A DNA stretch of 52,737 nucleotides from Prevotella merdae. Lineage in GTDB: Bacteria > Bacteroidota > Bacteroidia > Bacteroidales > Bacteroidaceae. Shown piece by piece: positions 36,966 through 45,498 of the stretch. Location of the stretch: the NCBI RefSeq assembly GCF_900290275.1, contig NZ_LT985324.1:1-52737 (forward strand), in the 5' to 3' direction. How positions within the stretch are numbered: position 1 is the stretch's first letter; every line of letters starts with the position of its first letter. The notes under the pieces are model-generated. The model was given only the letters and a program-made list of their open reading frames with translations, made no database searches and was not told the DNA's origin. Made by a program: the position numbers and the translations under genes.

Positions 36966-37022
36966 GCCCCTGAGAGAGAATAGACGGCAACATGCATGTC
37001 GAAGCTCTCTTAGGGGCTTTTT
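36966..37022 (+). terminator. Terminator of the first SusC/SusD operon
   Basis: gcccctgagagag (36966-36978) and ctctcttaggggc (37005-37017) form a 13-bp stem with one G-U pair, followed by a T run. Confidence 0.85.
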
Positions 37023-37260
37023 CCATTTCCCTTTTTCTTTATCGCCTCCAAATCTACGCTCACGTCTACCTTCTTCTCTGCCTTTAGCACAGCAGCCTGA
37101 GCCACACGACTTGGCATTGGCTTAAATACAGCATCGTCGATAAGGTTCTCCAGTTCGCTGTCTGGGGTGAAGATAACGTTGCCCAAACCCTCAAGCTGCA
37201 CCTTGTTGCCGTTCAATAGCTACTCGCGCACACAGCTGGCCACATCGGCAAACACGCACT
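37010..37260 (-). pseudogene. Remnant of an HU-like DNA-binding protein
   Basis: The minus strand encodes a continuous tract with an in-frame TAG at 37220-37222: VFADVASCVRE, stop, LLNGNKVQLEGLGNVIF, and a lysine-rich end (LEAIKKKGNGKSP). The segment around the stop resembles the HU family with C-terminal extension found on Bacteroidetes mobile elements, where glutamine is common at the stop position. No intact N-terminal half was found further upstream. It is a weak family assignment but a clear decayed gene. Confidence 0.4.
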
Positions 37261-37447
37261 TGTCCCGTCGTCATTTTCGTGCGACTATTGTCGTGGTCCA
37301 TTTACATTATACTCGAGGCGTCTTTCGAGTAATGGCATTGGCCAGAGCGTGTAGTCGCGTGTGAGCAATCCGCTTGTGGATGGACGTTGGACATGTGCCC
37401 GTTGGATTGCATGTGCAAAGTTAATACATCCCAAAACATCAATCATA

Positions 37448-37490
37448 CGATTGAGTACGATACGTGCGATTGAGTACGATTCAGTACGAT
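37448..37490. repeat. Short direct repeats
   Basis: cgattgagtacgat occurs at 37448-37461 and 37467-37480, with a partial third copy (cagtacgat) at 37482-37490. The period of about 19 bp suggests a former protein-binding site or slippage. Confidence 0.6.
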
Positions 37491-37499
37491 TTTGTTTTG

Positions 37500-37560
37500 T
37501 AAGACATAAGAACGTGGTTTTATTTAGACAGAAGAACAAGAGAACATGAGAACAAGAGGA
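37500..37560. repeat. Dispersed aagacataagaac repeat at a gene-truncation junction
   Basis: Words aagacataagaac, agaacaagagaacatg and agaacaagagga match the family at 31722-31873. Its right end coincides with the point where similarity to DUF3987 stops. Confidence 0.6.
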
Positions 37561-37802
37561 CCCTTTCCGGCGCCACTATCAGCCACGAGATTTGCCAACA
37601 TTCTGCACATTTCCTTCCAACTTTTGTCCAGATACATAAATTCTGCTCCACTTACGTGTGCGCCAAGGATAGGAAAAAGCATAGGAACGAGTGGCTGATG
37701 CATGTCTTTTGACACTTGCGAGAGCAAAAGTGCCACGTTTTCGAGTCCGCGACCGAGTTTTGGCATCTTCGGAGCGGTGATTTTACTGATATCGTGCTTC
37801 AT
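37524..37802 (-). pseudogene. N-terminal fragment of a DUF3987-type protein
   Basis: The 92-residue frame on the minus strand opens MKHDISKITAPKMPKLGRGL. It runs through KDMHQPLVPMLFPILGAHVS to VADSGAGKG, which looks like the start of the Walker A loop of a DUF3987 (VirE/primase-associated) ATPase. The remaining ~16 residues are read from the dispersed repeat and end at an abrupt stop, so more than 80% of the gene is missing. DUF3987 genes are common cargo of Bacteroidetes mobile elements. Confidence 0.55.
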
Positions 37803-37870
37803 ATTCTTCTTGTCGTTTAAAGATTAAACTCTTGATAATGAGCCTTTTAGAGGGAAGAGGGTGCGTTCCC

Positions 37871-38046
37871 GTTCCAGTTGTTCCAGTTGTTCCAATTAAT
37901 GTTTGCAGTATGCGCGTTCTTGTTTTCTTATATATAACTACTTAATAATCAATTAATTAGATAGTCTATAAAGAGGGGTGTCGCATGTGGATATAGTATT
38001 TGGAACAATTGGAACAACTGGAACTGGAACGCTAATCACGTGATTA
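37871..38046. repeat. Iteron-like arrays in inverted orientation with an adjacent palindrome
   Basis: gttccagtt-type 9-bp units repeat three times at 37871-37897, and their complements repeat at 38002-38030 (ggaacaatt, ggaacaact, ggaact, ggaac). The two arrays face each other across about 105 bp of AT-rich DNA. A 14-bp palindrome taatcacgtgatta lies at 38033-38046. They sit directly upstream of the DUF3987 remnant and may be its control region or a replication or maintenance site of a lost element. Confidence 0.7.
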
Positions 38047-38196
38047 ATTTCTGGCGTCTTTTTACCTTCCCAGCCACTTCACCTCTCCTAGGCCCTTGTC
38101 GGCGCAGCATCTTACGGCCAGTCGAATCTCGTTTCTCACTCCTTCGGCAGTCGCTATTCATCAGGAACACCGGTTGTAGTTCCTTGAAATTGAACA
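38044..38196 (-). pseudogene. Unidentified broken gene fragment
   Basis: On the minus strand a frame starts MFNFKELQPVFLMN near 38196. The protein-like continuation (GVRNEIRLAVRCCADKGLGE, then VKWLGR) is found in another frame, so a frameshift seems to separate the two. The family was not recognised. The position beside the DUF3987 remnant suggests the same lost element. Confidence 0.3.
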
Positions 38197-38250
38197 TGAT
38201 GTGTCTGTCTCTCGGTCGATAGGTAAAGGTTATTAATGTGTTACGGGATG

Positions 38251-38680
38251 TTAGTAGGGATAAAAAAAGTCTGCGTTCAGTTTATTGACGCAGACTTTTT
38301 TTGTGTCCAATCTTCTCAGCAGCCAAAGGGCCGAGCCAATCATAGCCAAACCCGCTATCCACGAAATGGCGGCACAGGCGGCAATGCCGAGCTGCTGGGT
38401 GAATCCCGCCACAACGAATGTTAGGAACGACACAAGGGCTACGGTTAGGGCGTAGGGCAACTGCGACGACACGTGGTGAATGTGCTTGCACTCGGCACCA
38501 GCCGATGCCATGATGGTGGTGTCGGATCGTGCCTGTGCCCATCGACATGCTGTACAATATGGTGCCCAGTACAATGCCAATGAACAGCGACGAGTATACC
38601 TCCTTGGTCTTGAGCGCCAGCGCAATGGCAACGACTGGAGGAAGAAGAGACCATACGGTCCCGATGAAATTGAAATCCAT
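38251..38680 (-). pseudogene. NhaC-family Na+/H+ antiporter pseudogene with internal deletion
   Basis: Residues 1-51 (MDFNFIGTVWSLLPPVVAIA, then LKTKEVYSSLFIGIVLGTIL) are a normal antiporter N-terminus. At about 38526 the frame shifts and sequence jumps to the C-terminal part, SDTTIMASAGAECKHIHHVS, continuing SQLPYALTVALVSFLTFV. A full NhaC is 450-500 residues, so roughly 350-400 residues are missing between the two ends. The product cannot function. The terminator at 38262-38302 is retained. Confidence 0.8.
38262..38302. terminator. Bidirectional terminator of the antiporter pseudogene
   Basis: aaaaaaagtctgcgt (38262-38276) and acgcagacttttttt (38288-38302) are perfect 15-bp complements, with A and T runs giving termination on both strands. 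Confidence 0.9.
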
Positions 38681-38825
38681 AATCTGTTTTTATGCTTGTT
38701 TTTTGGGGATTCATCCTTAATGCGTAGCGAAGAACCCTGTGTTTTCGGGTTGCAAATGTAAGGCTTTATTGGTATATGTGAGAATAATTAGTAGGCAAAC
38801 TCTTCGTTAAATCGTTTAAAAGTTG

Positions 38826-38833
38826 TACTTTTG
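38826..38833 (+). promoter_or_regulatory. -7 element for the YhcH/YiaL-family gene
   Basis: TACTTTTG matches TAnnTTTG, 49 bp before the ATG at 38883. Confidence 0.45.
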
Positions 38834-38882
38834 CGATTGACAAACATTATTTATTAACCAAACCACTAAACAAACATAGCAT

Positions 38883-39335
38883 ATGGTTATTTGCGATTTG
38901 AAAGACAGCGCACGCTTAGAGGCGCTTCATCCATTGTTCAAGATGGCGTTCGACTATCTTAAGAGCCACAACTTCCTCGAAATGCCCCTGGGCAAGATAG
39001 AGATAAAGGGCGACGAGCTGTTTATAAACAATGCCGAGTCGGAACTTAGAACCAAGGAGGCGCAGCAGCTGGAGATGCACCGCCGCTACATCGACATACA
39101 TGTGCCGCTCGACGGCGAGGAGATTATAGGCTGGACTCCAACAGCCGACCTTGATGAGGCCGACACAACCAAGCCTTACGACGAGGCTAAGGACGTGGCC
39201 AAGAGCAAGGGCCCTGTGCACACCTACTTCGTGGTTCGCCCGGGACAGATGGTTATCGACTGGCCTGAGGATGCCCATGCCCCGATAATAGGCGAGGGCA
39301 AGCTGCGCAAGGCTATTGTTAAGATTAAGCTGTAA
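38883..39335 (+). CDS. YhcH/YjgK/YiaL (DUF386) family protein
   Basis: A 150-residue cupin-like protein. Characteristic stretches are KIEIKGDELFINNAESELR, the metal-site strand HRRYIDIHVPLDGEEIIGW, and FVVRPGQMVIDWPEDAHAP. Members act on sugars; the E. coli homologue NanQ (YhcH) is an anomerase for N-acetylneuraminate. Lying between two SusC/SusD loci it may handle an imported sugar acid, but the substrate is not visible. The second susC-like gene follows after 141 bp. Confidence 0.88.
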   Translation: MVICDLKDSARLEALHPLFKMAFDYLKSHNFLEMPLGKIEIKGDELFINNAESELRTKEAQQLEMHRRYIDIHVPLDGEEIIGWTPTADLDEADTTKPYDEAKDVAKSKGPVHTYFVVRPGQMVIDWPEDAHAPIIGEGKLRKAIVKIKL

Positions 39336-39476
39336 GGAGAGAGAAGGGGGGGGCTTCTGCTTGCAACACCCCTCTCTTGTAAGCAATCAGTTTTTTTTAA
39401 CGTTCAATTATATTCCTTCCCCTCTCAATTATGCTTTCCTTTGCCATTAACCTAATACGCTAAAAAAAGGACAACG

Positions 39477-42170
39477 ATGATGAGACACATTAAGCTACAC
39501 CAATATGTTTTTGCCGCGACAGCCATTTGGCTGCAGGCCACCGTATCTGCCACGGCGCAGGTACAGGAGTTGCATGTGCAACGCGACACCATCCCCACTT
39601 ATTTGAAGTTGCAGAACAAGGGTATTGTGAACAATGCCCTCGACGTGCTTAACGGCAACGCGGCGGGTCTTAGCGTTACGTCGAACGGCATGGACCGCAT
39701 GGCGCAGCTGTCGTCGGTACGTGTGCGTGGTACCACCTCTATAGTTGGCGGCAACGACCCGCTTGTGATTATAGACGGCGTGACGAGCGACATAGCCACC
39801 CTGTCTACCATCTATCCAGCCGACATAGAGAGTTTTGCCGTGCTGAAGAATGCAGCAGAAACGGCTCTGTATGGCTCGCGCGGAGCGTCGGGCGTGATAG
39901 AGGTGAAGACCAAGAAGGGCACGGGCAAGGGCTTCCAGATATCCTACGAGACGAATGTGGGCATAGAGGCGATGTCGAAGAAGCTGGAAATGCTGTCGGC
40001 AAACGAGTATCTTGCTGTGGCGCAGAGGTTGGGCGTTCATGCCAACAACGGCGGCTACAACACCAACTTCTACGACGTGATAACGCGCACGGGATTTGTG
40101 CAGAACCATTATCTGGCATTCAGCGGAGGCTCGGAGAGGTCGAACTATCGCGCCTCGTTTGGCTACATCGACCACAACACAATAATAAAGACCAAGGACT
40201 ACAATAACTTTGTGGCGAAGATAGACGTAACGCAGCACGCCTTAGACAACCGCCTGACGGGCGACTTTGGCGTGTTTGGCTCTACGTACAAGAACAACGA
40301 CATCTTCGACTCGCAGATGTTGTTCTACTCGGCTGCCTGCCAAAACCCAACTTATCCGGCTGGGCGCGACGCCAATGGCAATTGGACCAAGAATGGGTCG
40401 GCCTACCGCATCAATCCGCCAAGCGCCGTGCTTGCCGAACGCAGCGACCAAAGAGAGATGTACTTCAACACGCACATGCGACTGGTTTACAACCTGGCAC
40501 CGTGGCTTAAGCTGTCGGCATTCGGCAGCTATTCGTACACGTCGAACGAGAACTCGGAGTTTTGCCCCACATGGGTGTGGGCACAGGGCAACGTATATCG
40601 TGGCGAATTCAAGAAGCAGGAATATCTTGGCAACGTGTCGCTCAACTTCGACCGCAGTTGGGGTGGGCACGCCCTGACGGCAGGATTGTCAACCGAGTAT
40701 CATTATCTGGAGAAGACAGCCTTTTGGACACGCGCCAAGGGCATTACAACCAACGCCTTTGGCTACGACAACATTGGTGCCACAGCGTCGCGCCCATACG
40801 GAGCTACGGGCAGCACGTACGAGGACCAGTCGCTGGCGTCGGTTATGGCCAATGCCTCTTACACCCTATATAATAAGTATACATTGGCCCTGACAATGCG
40901 TGGCGACGGATCGTCGATGGTGGGCGACGACAACACCTGGGGCTTCTTTCCGTCGGTTTCGGCAGAATGGAACGTAAAGAAGGAGCGTTTCTTGCAAGGA
41001 TTCAAGGGCATAAACACCCTGAAACTGCGTGCCGGATATGGACGATCGGGCAATTTGGGCGGAATATCGGCCTACACCACAATGGACAACGTGCAGCAGA
41101 CAGGCATAGTGCCAGTGAACAATACGCCAACCGTAACGCTGGGCATGATACGCAACAACAACCCCGACCTGAAGTGGGAGACAAAGTCGACATTCAATAT
41201 AGGCGGCGAAATAGGATTGTGGAATAACCGACTGATGCTGACGGCCGAATATTACTACTCGAAAACCACAGATATGCTGTACGCCTACGACGTGCCTGTG
41301 CCGCCTTTTGCCTACGACAAGCTGCTTGCCAACATAGGCTCGATGTCTAACCAGGGACTTGAGATAGGATTCTCGATAGCGCCTGTGCAGACAAAGGACT
41401 GGGACCTGAACGTGAGCATGAACCTGTCGTTGCAGAAGAACAAGCTGCTGTCGCTGTCGGGCAACTACAACGGCATGAATATGTCGGCTGCCAACATCAC
41501 GGCCATTGGCTCTATCGACGGAGCAGGACAGAATGGAGGCGACAACAACCATGTGCTCTACCAAATTGTGGGACAGCCCTTGGGCGTGTTCTATCTGCCC
41601 CATTGCACCGGACTGTACAAGGACGAGCAGGGAACGATGAAGTACAAGATAGCCGATCTAAACAACGACGGCAACATCGACTTTGGCGACGGAGGCGATC
41701 GACGCGTGTGCGGACAGGCTACGCCTAAGGCTATGCTCGGATCGAACATCTCGCTGCGCTACAAGGACTTCTACGTGTCGATGCAGATGAACGGAGCCTT
41801 CGGACACAAGATATTCAACGGCACATCGCTTGCCTACAACAATATGTCGTCGTTCCCCGTGTACAACGTGCTAAAAGGGGCGCCCCAACGCAACATCGTA
41901 GATCAGAACGTGTCTGACTATTGGCTTGAGCGTGGCGACTACCTAAACCTGGAGTATCTCACCATTGGCTACAACGTACCCGTCAAGAGCCGTGTGGTAA
42001 GCTCGCTGCGCGTGTCGTGCAGCGTGAACAACCTTGCTACCATAACATCGTACAGCGGACTGACGCCAATGATAAACTCGTATGTAATGAACTCGTCTAT
42101 GGGCATCGACGACAAGCGATGCTATCCGATGTATAGAACCTACTCTGTAGGAGTGAGCGTGCAGTTTTGA
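39477..42170 (+). CDS. SusC-like TonB-dependent transporter lacking the N-terminal carboxypeptidase-D-like domain
   Basis: An 897-residue outer-membrane barrel with a signal peptide (about 1-28, ending SATAQ). Unlike the first SusC homologue it goes almost directly into the plug (LQNKGIVNNALDVLNGNAAG ... LVIIDGVTSDIATLSTIYPA), without the carboxypeptidase-D-like domain or the VVVVGYG signature. The barrel ends in VGVSVQF. Codon use is richer in G+C than the neighbouring core genes. The SusD-like gene is 30 bp downstream. Substrate unknown. Confidence 0.93.
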   Translation: MMRHIKLHQYVFAATAIWLQATVSATAQVQELHVQRDTIPTYLKLQNKGIVNNALDVLNGNAAGLSVTSNGMDRMAQLSSVRVRGTTSIVGGNDPLVIIDGVTSDIATLSTIYPADIESFAVLKNAAETALYGSRGASGVIEVKTKKGTGKGFQISYETNVGIEAMSKKLEMLSANEYLAVAQRLGVHANNGGYNTNFYDVITRTGFVQNHYLAFSGGSERSNYRASFGYIDHNTIIKTKDYNNFVAKIDVTQHALDNRLTGDFGVFGSTYKNNDIFDSQMLFYSAACQNPTYPAGRDANGNWTKNGSAYRINPPSAVLAERSDQREMYFNTHMRLVYNLAPWLKLSAFGSYSYTSNENSEFCPTWVWAQGNVYRGEFKKQEYLGNVSLNFDRSWGGHALTAGLSTEYHYLEKTAFWTRAKGITTNAFGYDNIGATASRPYGATGSTYEDQSLASVMANASYTLYNKYTLALTMRGDGSSMVGDDNTWGFFPSVSAEWNVKKERFLQGFKGINTLKLRAGYGRSGNLGGISAYTTMDNVQQTGIVPVNNTPTVTLGMIRNNNPDLKWETKSTFNIGGEIGLWNNRLMLTAEYYYSKTTDMLYAYDVPVPPFAYDKLLANIGSMSNQGLEIGFSIAPVQTKDWDLNVSMNLSLQKNKLLSLSGNYNGMNMSAANITAIGSIDGAGQNGGDNNHVLYQIVGQPLGVFYLPHCTGLYKDEQGTMKYKIADLNNDGNIDFGDGGDRRVCGQATPKAMLGSNISLRYKDFYVSMQMNGAFGHKIFNGTSLAYNNMSSFPVYNVLKGAPQRNIVDQNVSDYWLERGDYLNLEYLTIGYNVPVKSRVVSSLRVSCSVNNLATITSYSGLTPMINSYVMNSSMGIDDKRCYPMYRTYSVGVSVQF

Positions 42171-42200
42171 TAAAATTATCTTAAACGAAATCGTTAGTTT

Positions 42201-43814
42201 ATGAACAAATGGTTTAAATTTTTTTATATATTCTCGGTTCTTTGTCTCTCATCGTGTCTTGACGAGACCCCCAAGGACCAGATGCCAGAGTCGGGTATTT
42301 ACGACTCTGCCAACAGCTTGTATGTCAATGCCGTTGCGTCGCTCTACAATTATGTGGGAGCCCATGAGGAGGGCGAGGGTCTGCAAGGCACATGCCGTGG
42401 CGTATACGACTACAACACCCTGACCACAGACGAGGCTATAATGCCTATACGTGGTGGCAACTGGTACGACGGTGGATTGTGGAAGAATATGTACGATCAT
42501 ACATGGACCTCTACCGATACCGACCTGTACAACGTGTGGAAATATCTGTACAAGGTGATAGTGCTGTCTACTAAGTCGCTTGAGACGATTGACCAACACA
42601 AGGCTCTGCTAACGGCCAGGCAGCTTGAGGAGTACAAGGCCGAGGTGCGTGCCGTAAGGGCAATGTTCTACTATTATGCCATGGACATGTTTGGACGTGT
42701 GCCTATAGTTCAATCGTCTACACAGAATACGGCCGACATACAGCAAAGCAACCGCAGCGAGGTGTTCGGCTATATAGTTAAGGAGCTGCAAGCCACGGCT
42801 CCGCTTCTGCCCAACGAGCACAGCAATCTGCAAGGCAACTATTATGGCAGGCTTACACGCCCCGTGGCTTGGTTTCTGCTTGCCAAACTATCGCTTAATG
42901 CCGAGGTTTATACGGATGACAATTGGACAGATGAGTGGCGCCCGCAAGGCAAGACCATTATGCTGGATGTGGACGGAACGAGGATGAACGCATGGCAGGC
43001 TTGCATACACTATTGCGACCTGATAGCCAATGCCGGATACGAGCTGGAGCCCGACTATACAAAGAACTTTGCCGTGCACAACGAAAACTCAAAGGAGAAC
43101 ATCTTTACTATCCCCTTGGACAAGATGTTGTATACAAACGAGTTTCACTATCTGTTTCGCTCGCGCCATTATGCCCACGGCGGAGCCTATGGCGGAGCGT
43201 CGGAGAACGGCACATGTGCCACTCTGCACACAATGTCTGTATACGGATACAACACGGCATCGGCCGACAAGCGTCTGGACATGAACTTCTATACGGGTAG
43301 GGTAGTGGTAGATGGCAACGAGGTGAAGCTAGACGACGGCACGCCACTGGAATACATGCCCCTGGCCGTGGAACAGAACCTGACGGCAAGCAAATATATA
43401 GAGACTGCCGGAGCGCGTATGAAGAAGTACGAGGTGGACCGCACGGCTTATTCGGACGGCAGAATGCCCGACAACGACATCGTGCTGTATCGTTATGCCG
43501 ACGTGCTGCTGATGAAGGCAGAGGCTAAGGTAAGGAATGGAGAGAATGGCGACGGCGAACTGAACGAGGTGCGTGCACGCGTGGGAATGAATACGCTGGC
43601 GGCAACTCTCGACAATATACTTGACGAGCGCCTAAGAGAACTTGTGTGGGAAGGCTGGAGACGACAGGACATGATTAGATTTGGAACCTACAACAAGACG
43701 TACGACATCCACACCCCATCCGAGGCCGACAAGAAAGGCTGCACCATCGTGTTCCCCATACCCGAGAAGGTGAGGGAGATGAATAAGAATATTAAGCAAA
43801 ACGCTGGATATTAG
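42201..43814 (+). CDS. SusD-like surface lipoprotein (second pair)
   Basis: A 537-residue lipoprotein, lipobox cysteine C19 in CLSSCLDE. The EVRAVRAMFYYYAMDMFGRV segment and the C-terminal LRELVWEGWRRQDMIRFG with EMNKNIKQNAGY are the usual SusD landmarks. It pairs with the preceding transporter. There is no adjacent glycosidase, so this locus is either regulated elsewhere or takes up a non-glycan ligand. Confidence 0.95.
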   Translation: MNKWFKFFYIFSVLCLSSCLDETPKDQMPESGIYDSANSLYVNAVASLYNYVGAHEEGEGLQGTCRGVYDYNTLTTDEAIMPIRGGNWYDGGLWKNMYDHTWTSTDTDLYNVWKYLYKVIVLSTKSLETIDQHKALLTARQLEEYKAEVRAVRAMFYYYAMDMFGRVPIVQSSTQNTADIQQSNRSEVFGYIVKELQATAPLLPNEHSNLQGNYYGRLTRPVAWFLLAKLSLNAEVYTDDNWTDEWRPQGKTIMLDVDGTRMNAWQACIHYCDLIANAGYELEPDYTKNFAVHNENSKENIFTIPLDKMLYTNEFHYLFRSRHYAHGGAYGGASENGTCATLHTMSVYGYNTASADKRLDMNFYTGRVVVDGNEVKLDDGTPLEYMPLAVEQNLTASKYIETAGARMKKYEVDRTAYSDGRMPDNDIVLYRYADVLLMKAEAKVRNGENGDGELNEVRARVGMNTLAATLDNILDERLRELVWEGWRRQDMIRFGTYNKTYDIHTPSEADKKGCTIVFPIPEKVREMNKNIKQNAGY

Positions 43815-43885
43815 TATTAAATGTTGTATTTTTATACGTGTTAGTAATATATCGTAAGGAAAGTGGGTAATTTTCTAGTAAATTG

Positions 43886-43917
43886 TTGCTGTGTTTAATT
43901 TATTTTGTATACTTTTG
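43886..43917 (+). promoter_or_regulatory. Promoter of the following secreted-protein gene
   Basis: TTG at 43886-43888 and TACTTTTG at 43910-43917 with a 21-bp gap. Transcription should start near 43923, which excludes any start codon upstream of that point. Confidence 0.6.
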
Positions 43918-43936
43918 CAATACAAATAAGCATTGC

Positions 43937-45295
43937 ATGATTTGTAAGCATTTTTGCAATATAAGTAAACATAAAATAGTTGATTATGAAAAAACTTTAC
44001 TCTCTGCAGCATTATTCGCTGCTTGTGTTGCCGCATCGGCACAGAAAATTACCTACGTTCCTTACACAGACAACCCTTTTTTGACTGGTACAACAATATC
44101 TGAGAACGGACGCTATTTGGCTGGACCAGATATTGAGGGACGCGTGTTTATATACGACAAGGAAACAGGCAAGCTAAAGATGTTTCAGTCGCCAAGTCTT
44201 GACGACGAAAATGCTGGTATTGAAGCTTGGGCCGACATCCGCTCGGTAACCAACGATGGTGTGGGCTATGGCGACGTGGACGCCAAGTCGGCAAAGTTCG
44301 ACTTTGCTACAGGTAAGTACAATTATTTGTTGGACGAGAGTGTTGAAGACTATTCGCTGGTTCACTATGCGACAGCCGACGGCAAGTTTAATTGTGGCGT
44401 GACCTACAACGACGCCTATATCCAGCATCCGTATGTGATGAAGGACGGCAAGATGAGCTATCTGCCCGAGTTAACCGACGAGTGGACTGGATACGAGACA
44501 AATGGCTTTATAGCCAATGGCGCCAACAAGGATGGTTCGGTTATTATGGGTAGTGTAATCGACAACTTTGCCTCGTATCCATTGATAGTATGGACACAGA
44601 ACCGTGACGGCCAGACCTATTCGGTTTCGCAGTTGAGCAAGCGATTCTTTGACGGCAGCATCGATTTAGACGGAGTTCAGCCTTACGATATATTTAACGG
44701 AGCGGCAATTAGCTCCAACGGCAAATGGATAGCTGTGTCGTACCACAAGAAGATGGTGGACGCCGACTCAGAGGATGCCAATCTTATCGGACGATACAAT
44801 GTGGAGACCGATGTGTTTGACACACTTACATGTCCAAATGCAAGTGCAGACCTTGCCTATTTTGCCACCTCTGTGGCCGACGACGGCACAATATTGGGTA
44901 TGGCTCAGGAAGGAATGTCGTCGCGCAATGCTGTAATCTGCAAGGCAGGCGAAACGGAGTTTAAGAATTTGTCGGCTGTTTATCCAACAATTACCGATTT
45001 TTCTGCAATGGAGACCAACGGCTTTTTACAGGCCAATAGTATTACACCCGACGGACGCTACATTGTAGGCTATGGCTATAAGGACTATGACGACGAGAAC
45101 TATTGCTATGCCACATGGTGTCTAGACACACAGACCGAAGCTACAGGTGTAGAAGGTGTGGCCGACGCAAGCAAGCAGTCGAAGGTTGTGGCCTCGTACA
45201 CAGTAGACGGCAAGAAACTAAACCGTCCTACCATGCGCAACGAGCTTGTCATCAACCGTTTTGCCAACGGCAAAGTGAAAAAGATGGTGAAGTAA
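43937..45295 (+). CDS. Secreted beta-rich protein of unknown function; start region shows a one-base frameshift
   Basis: In-frame translation from the ATG at 43937 gives 452 residues, but the first ~17 are unlike a signal peptide. The expected start is the ATG at 43986: with one more A in the run after it, it would read MKK followed directly by TLLSAALFAACVAASAQ, a perfect signal peptide. As given, that ATG is out of frame. The mature part has repeated TISENGRYLAGP-like and DDGTILGMAQEG-like units suggesting a beta-propeller, and a tail (VASYTVDGKKLN ... LVINRFANGKVKKMVK) like a type IX sorting region. No enzyme motif is recognised. It is either a sequencing slip or a real phase switch. Confidence 0.65.
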   Translation: MICKHFCNISKHKIVDYEKTLLSAALFAACVAASAQKITYVPYTDNPFLTGTTISENGRYLAGPDIEGRVFIYDKETGKLKMFQSPSLDDENAGIEAWADIRSVTNDGVGYGDVDAKSAKFDFATGKYNYLLDESVEDYSLVHYATADGKFNCGVTYNDAYIQHPYVMKDGKMSYLPELTDEWTGYETNGFIANGANKDGSVIMGSVIDNFASYPLIVWTQNRDGQTYSVSQLSKRFFDGSIDLDGVQPYDIFNGAAISSNGKWIAVSYHKKMVDADSEDANLIGRYNVETDVFDTLTCPNASADLAYFATSVADDGTILGMAQEGMSSRNAVICKAGETEFKNLSAVYPTITDFSAMETNGFLQANSITPDGRYIVGYGYKDYDDENYCYATWCLDTQTEATGVEGVADASKQSKVVASYTVDGKKLNRPTMRNELVINRFANGKVKKMVK

Positions 45296-45385
45296 AAACA
45301 TGCGCCAAAGTCTACTAAGAATGAAAAATCCTAAAATGTACACAAAAAAATACCGTGAAATAGGTATAGTATAATTCTTTTTTTG

Positions 45386-45393
45386 TAATTTTG
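45386..45393 (+). promoter_or_regulatory. -7 element for the NifU-like/GGGtGRT operon
   Basis: TAATTTTG fits TAnnTTTG. The ~100-nt leader that follows has a 7-bp hairpin (tacctta at 45419-45425, taaggta at 45433-45439). Confidence 0.45.
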
Positions 45394-45498
45394 TAAACGT
45401 TAATGAGTAGGGTGTCTATACCTTATTATATATAAGGTACAGCCCCCTCTCGTTTATAAGATGAATTTTCATTAATAATTTATTTTATTATACCGATT

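Noticed and set aside
38480..38761. Plus-strand frames opposite the antiporter remnant
   Set aside because: The minus-strand frames match the NhaC ends, so the plus-strand ones are incidental.
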